Source: an uncultured Ruminococcus sp. (lineage in GTDB: Bacteria > Bacillota > Clostridia > Oscillospirales > Ruminococcaceae). From it: a stretch of DNA of 64,000 bases. The stretch lies in contig CACZFN010000005.1 of assembly GCA_902780505.1 (NCBI GenBank), positions 1 through 64,000 on the forward strand. The letters run 5' to 3'. This document shows, in pieces, positions 61,345 through 64,000 of the stretch. Below the pieces are notes generated by a model. The model did no database searches. It worked only from the letters and a program-made list of their open reading frames with translations, and was not told the DNA's origin. Position 1 is the stretch's first letter; each line of letters begins with the position of its first letter. Position numbers and translations under genes: made by a program.

Positions 61345-62337
61345 TCAGACACCTCCGTTATTAACTGTACTATAATCAAGACTGTTAAGATATGCTTCGT
61401 ATTCGTCAACGATTTTTTCGCGGCTTTTGTCACTGCTTTCCGCTTTATGGGCGTTGTTTTCCTGCTCAGCTTGCAGAGGCGTTTTTATGCCGTTTTCAAA
61501 CCATGATGTCAGTATTTTGTTCATATACGCTATGCTGAATCTATCACAGTTGTTTACAGTTTTATCGTAAGCAAGTTCAAGCATATCGTCCGAAAATCCG
61601 TACATTTGCCATTTTTCAAAAAATTCTCTCTGTTTTTTTGTGGTATTTGTTTCAATTCCGATTATTCTTTTCAGTTTGCTTTCAAAAGAGAAATAATTTG
61701 TACTGTTGATTATCTTTCTCTCCACGCTCTCAAAATCGCTTATACCTTCTTCAAACCAGTTGGCTGCAACTTTCAGTATGTATGCACTTGCCGTTTTCCC
61801 TCGGCCTTTGCAGTATTCGGCTATCATCATAATAACAGCGGGGGATAATTCTAAATGCTCGTACATCTCGACTATATCCCCTAAATTGCTGTGTGTCAGC
61901 GGTTTTGCAAGAAGCTCCTCCATGCTTTCACAAAGCATTTTAAGATCACTGTCGCTGTCTATTTTCTGTGCAAGTTCTTTCGGCGAATACCTTACTCTTG
62001 CCATTTTTTTAAGTTCTCTTTGTGTGCCATTTATTGCCTTTTCACCGCCGATGAGTTTAAGATCCGTTTGCTTAAAGGGCGTTTCTTTGTACTCAAAACC
62101 CGCAAGCTTTATCAGCCCGCACCCTGCAAGTGTTTCAAGAGATGTCTGCACATTATCTTCACTTACCCCCGAAAGCTTTGAGATCTCACCTGAATCTATT
62201 TTGCCTTTTCCGAGGCAGTACACACATAAAAGCACCTTTATGCTGTCGCCGCTAAGGCTTTTCAGGTGCTCGTCTACTACCGCCGCGGGCAGCATAAAAA
62301 GCCTGCCAAGCGCCGATAGTTCTATCTGAAATTCCAT
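61345..62337 (-). CDS. DnaD-domain replication protein
   Basis: A 330-residue protein with an N-terminal winged-helix region (SGEISKLSGVSEDNVQTSLE) and two DnaD C-terminal domains, shown by the repeated pattern MYEHLELSPAVIMMIAEYC and ELAYDKTVNNCDRFSIAYMNKILTSW (split here). DnaD proteins act with DnaB and DnaI in primosome assembly. AAAGGAG precedes the ATG. It ends one base before the helicase loader start. Confidence 0.88.
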   Translation of the reverse strand: MEFQIELSALGRLFMLPAAVVDEHLKSLSGDSIKVLLCVYCLGKGKIDSGEISKLSGVSEDNVQTSLETLAGCGLIKLAGFEYKETPFKQTDLKLIGGEKAINGTQRELKKMARVRYSPKELAQKIDSDSDLKMLCESMEELLAKPLTHSNLGDIVEMYEHLELSPAVIMMIAEYCKGRGKTASAYILKVAANWFEEGISDFESVERKIINSTNYFSFESKLKRIIGIETNTTKKQREFFEKWQMYGFSDDMLELAYDKTVNNCDRFSIAYMNKILTSWFENGIKTPLQAEQENNAHKAESSDKSREKIVDEYEAYLNSLDYSTVNNGGV

Positions 62338-62408
62338 ATCCTATCTCCTTTTGATTGGTTATTTCATTATAGCACATTACGACTTTTTTTGCAATAGTGT
62401 TTTTGCTC

Positions 62409-62437
62409 TTGACATATATTTTTACTTGTTGTATAAT
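62409..62437 (+). promoter_or_regulatory. Perfect consensus promoter of rfbB
   Basis: TTGACA (62409-62414), 17-base spacer, TATAAT (62432-62437). Confidence 0.9.
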
Positions 62438-62448
62438 TTTATCAGATA

Positions 62449-62508
62449 ATACCGATCGACACCTGTGCATCAGAGGCGTTTGCCGCTTGTTGTGCGGTGT
62501 TGCCTTAG
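62449..62508 (+). repeat. Solo end of the MITE-like family in the rfbB leader
   Basis: GCGGTGTTGCCTTA (62494-62507) matches the right terminal repeat of the element at 34552-34711. The preceding AGGCGTTTGCCGC could pair with it as a hairpin. No left terminal repeat is present. It lies between the rfbB promoter and ribosome site. Confidence 0.7.
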
Positions 62509-62526
62509 TTTTGAGGGGGGTTCTTT

Positions 62527-63546
62527 ATGACTGTGATTGTTACGGGCGGTGCAGGTTTTATCGGTTCTAATTTTATTTTTTATATGTTAAGTAATCACCC
62601 CTGTCACCGTATCATTTGTCTTGATAAGCTGACCTACGCGGGTAATCTTTCTACGCTTGAACCTGTTATGAATAATGATAATTTCCGTTTTGTAAAAGCG
62701 GATATCTGTGACAGGGCGGCGGTCGAGGCTGTTTTTAATGATGAGCGCCCCGATATCCTTGTCAACTTTGCCGCCGAAAGCCATGTTGACCGTAGTATAG
62801 ACGATCCGTCTGTATTTCTTTCTACCAATATACTCGGCACACAGACACTTATGGACGCCTGCCGTAAGTTTGGTATCAGGCGTTATCATCAGGTATCAAC
62901 TGATGAAGTTTACGGCGATCTGCCGCTTGACAGACCTGACCTTTTCTTTACTGAGCAGACTCCTCTCCATACATCAAGTCCGTATTCTGCATCAAAAGCA
63001 GGCGCTGACCTTCTCGTGCTCGCATACCACAGAACTTACGGGCTTGATGTTACGATAAGCAGGTGTTCCAATAATTACGGTCCCTATCATTTTCCCGAAA
63101 AGCTTATCCCGCTTATGATCGTCAACTGTCTGAAGGGCAAGCCGCTTCCTGTTTACGGCGAAGGAAAGAATGTTCGTGACTGGCTTTATGTCGAAGATCA
63201 CTGTAAGGCTATTGACCTTATCCTGCAAAAGGGAAGGGCAGGCGAAGTCTACAATATCGGCGGCCATAATGAGATGCGCAATATTGATATCGTAAGGCTA
63301 ATATGTAAGTATCTTGGTAAGGGTGAAGAACTTATCACCTATGTTGCTGACCGTAAAGGTCATGATTTGAGATATGCTATTGATCCTTCAAAGATACATA
63401 AAGAGCTTGGCTGGCTTCCGGAAACTAAGTTTTCGGACGGATTAAGAAAAACTATCGACTGGTATCTTTCAAATCAGGCCTGGTGGGAGGATATCATATC
63501 AGGTGACTATCAGCTGTACTACGAAAAACATTATTCAAACAGATAA
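62527..63546 (+). CDS. rfbB: dTDP-glucose 4,6-dehydratase
   Basis: A 339-residue extended SDR enzyme. TGGAGFIGSNF binds NAD, VDRSIDDPSVF and STDEVYGDLP carry the catalytic Thr and acids, and YSASKAGADLL holds the Tyr and Lys. RfbB makes dTDP-4-keto-6-deoxyglucose. rfbA, rfbC and rfbD are not adjacent. The RffA-like aminotransferase at 8.8 kb could use its product. GAGGGGGG precedes the ATG. Confidence 0.95.
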   Translation: MTVIVTGGAGFIGSNFIFYMLSNHPCHRIICLDKLTYAGNLSTLEPVMNNDNFRFVKADICDRAAVEAVFNDERPDILVNFAAESHVDRSIDDPSVFLSTNILGTQTLMDACRKFGIRRYHQVSTDEVYGDLPLDRPDLFFTEQTPLHTSSPYSASKAGADLLVLAYHRTYGLDVTISRCSNNYGPYHFPEKLIPLMIVNCLKGKPLPVYGEGKNVRDWLYVEDHCKAIDLILQKGRAGEVYNIGGHNEMRNIDIVRLICKYLGKGEELITYVADRKGHDLRYAIDPSKIHKELGWLPETKFSDGLRKTIDWYLSNQAWWEDIISGDYQLYYEKHYSNR

Positions 63547-63549
63547 AGC

Positions 63550-63592
63550 AAGGCACAGCCCGGGGTTAAGTTCCCGGACTGCGCCTTGTTTT
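63550..63592 (+). terminator. Terminator of rfbB
   Basis: AAGGC and CCGGG pair with CCCGG and GCCTT with small bulges, followed by GTTTTTT. Confidence 0.85.
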
Positions 63593-63623
63593 TTAGATGA
63601 TATATGGAAAAAGCGGGTAAATC

Positions 63624-64000
63624 TTATCTGACTTCAAGCCTTCTCGAAGTCGGGGCTTCGGGCTGTTTTTTCGGCAGGTTAAGGGTAAGGATGCCGTTTG
63701 TGTACTGAGCATCTATTTTATCTGCATCTACGCCCGAAAGGTCGAAGCTTCTCTTGTAAGAGCTTGTGCTTCTCTCACGCCTGATGTATTTGCCTTTTTC
63801 ATCCTTCTGGTCTTCGTTGGTTTCGTGTTTTGCGGTAATTGTCAGTATCTTGTCGCTGATATCAATGCCGATGTCTTCCTTGCAAAAGCCGGGGAGTTCG
63901 GTTTCCATAACATATTTGTCATCTTCCTCCCTTATATCAGTTCTGCACGGTGCAAATCTTGCGCCCGACATAAAGTCATCATCAAAAGCATTGAACGGAT
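63624..64000 (-). CDS. Hsp20/alpha-crystallin small heat-shock protein, cut by the window edge
   Basis: The open frame runs off the right edge, so the true start is outside. The visible part has the alpha-crystallin domain: TDIREEDDKYVMETELPGF, then FDLSGVDADKIDAQYTNGILTLNLPKK (in two parts) and a short tail. Upstream of the first ATG in view (63971) the frame continues as FNAFDDDFM, typical N-terminal Hsp20 sequence, which shows that the ATG is internal. It is a holdase chaperone. Confidence 0.9.
   Translation of the reverse strand, partial: PFNAFDDDFMSGARFAPCRTDIREEDDKYVMETELPGFCKEDIGIDISDKILTITAKHETNEDQKDEKGKYIRRERSTSSYKRSFDLSGVDADKIDAQYTNGILTLNLPKKQPEAPTSRRLEVR

Noticed and set aside
1-64000. 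tRNA, rRNA and known riboswitch genes
   Set aside because: Reading gaps by eye showed no cloverleaf, rRNA or riboswitch core I could support. A tRNAscan-SE and Rfam search would settle this.

Overview
The window looks like chromosome of a Gram-positive, Ruminococcus-like member of the Oscillospiraceae/Clostridia. This is inferred from gene content: a DnaD/DnaI-type primosome pair, a cdaA-cdaR pair, YfhO and CPBP membrane proteins, DUF6062 and DUF3343 proteins, strong AGGAGG ribosome sites and many promoters with exact 17-base spacers. No rRNA, tRNA, CRISPR array, phage structural gene, integrase or intact insertion sequence was seen.

Region 1 (0.2-12.5 kb) is a surface-glycan locus. A plus-strand operon encodes a sugar epimerase/reductase, a polyprenyl-phosphate glycosyltransferase, an FkbM methyltransferase, a cupin, KdsA, a CMP-sugar synthetase, KdsC, a second FkbM gene broken by one stop codon, and an ATP-grasp enzyme. 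It converges on a minus-strand operon for a YfhO glycosyltransferase, a DegT/RffA aminotransferase and two small EmrE-like flippase subunits. Together they suggest a Kdo-like nine/eight-carbon acid sugar and a lipid-carried amino sugar used outside the membrane.

Region 2 (12.5-26.9 kb) holds a secreted GH25 lysozyme with six fibronectin III units, a split 2-hydroxyacyl-CoA dehydratase activase, an alanine symporter, an operon of rnhA, a cysteine desulfurase and a free-standing EF-Tu domain II protein, an orphan sugar-binding lipoprotein, a DNA glycosylase and a DUF6062 protein. Region 3 (27-50.7 kb) is mostly housekeeping: rlmB with a degenerate P-type-ATPase-like membrane protein, an IspD/TarI enzyme operon, an AraC regulator, tpiA and gpmI, a FAD dehydrogenase, cdaA-cdaR, a cysteine-desulfurase-like gene with a DUF3343 partner, tmcAL, ackA, and a MacB/FtsX-type ABC exporter behind a promoter with a palindromic operator.

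Region 4 (51-59.2 kb) is accessory. It has a DUF5071 protein, a GNAT enzyme, and a lower-GC island with a small AbrB-like gene, two tandem beta-class DNA methyltransferases, a PD-(D/E)XK nuclease, a related protein whose catalytic residues are all replaced, and a convergent tRNA-guanine-transglycosylase-like protein. Similar ~60-base sequences flank the island, the right one just downstream of rlmD. This is the best candidate for an undescribed system here. Region 5 (59.2-64 kb) returns to housekeeping: rlmD, dnaI- and dnaD-like genes, rfbB, and an hsp20 gene cut by the window edge.

Several small palindromic repeat families lie between genes. One sits between a consensus promoter and tpiA, and a solo end of the same family sits between a consensus promoter and rfbB.
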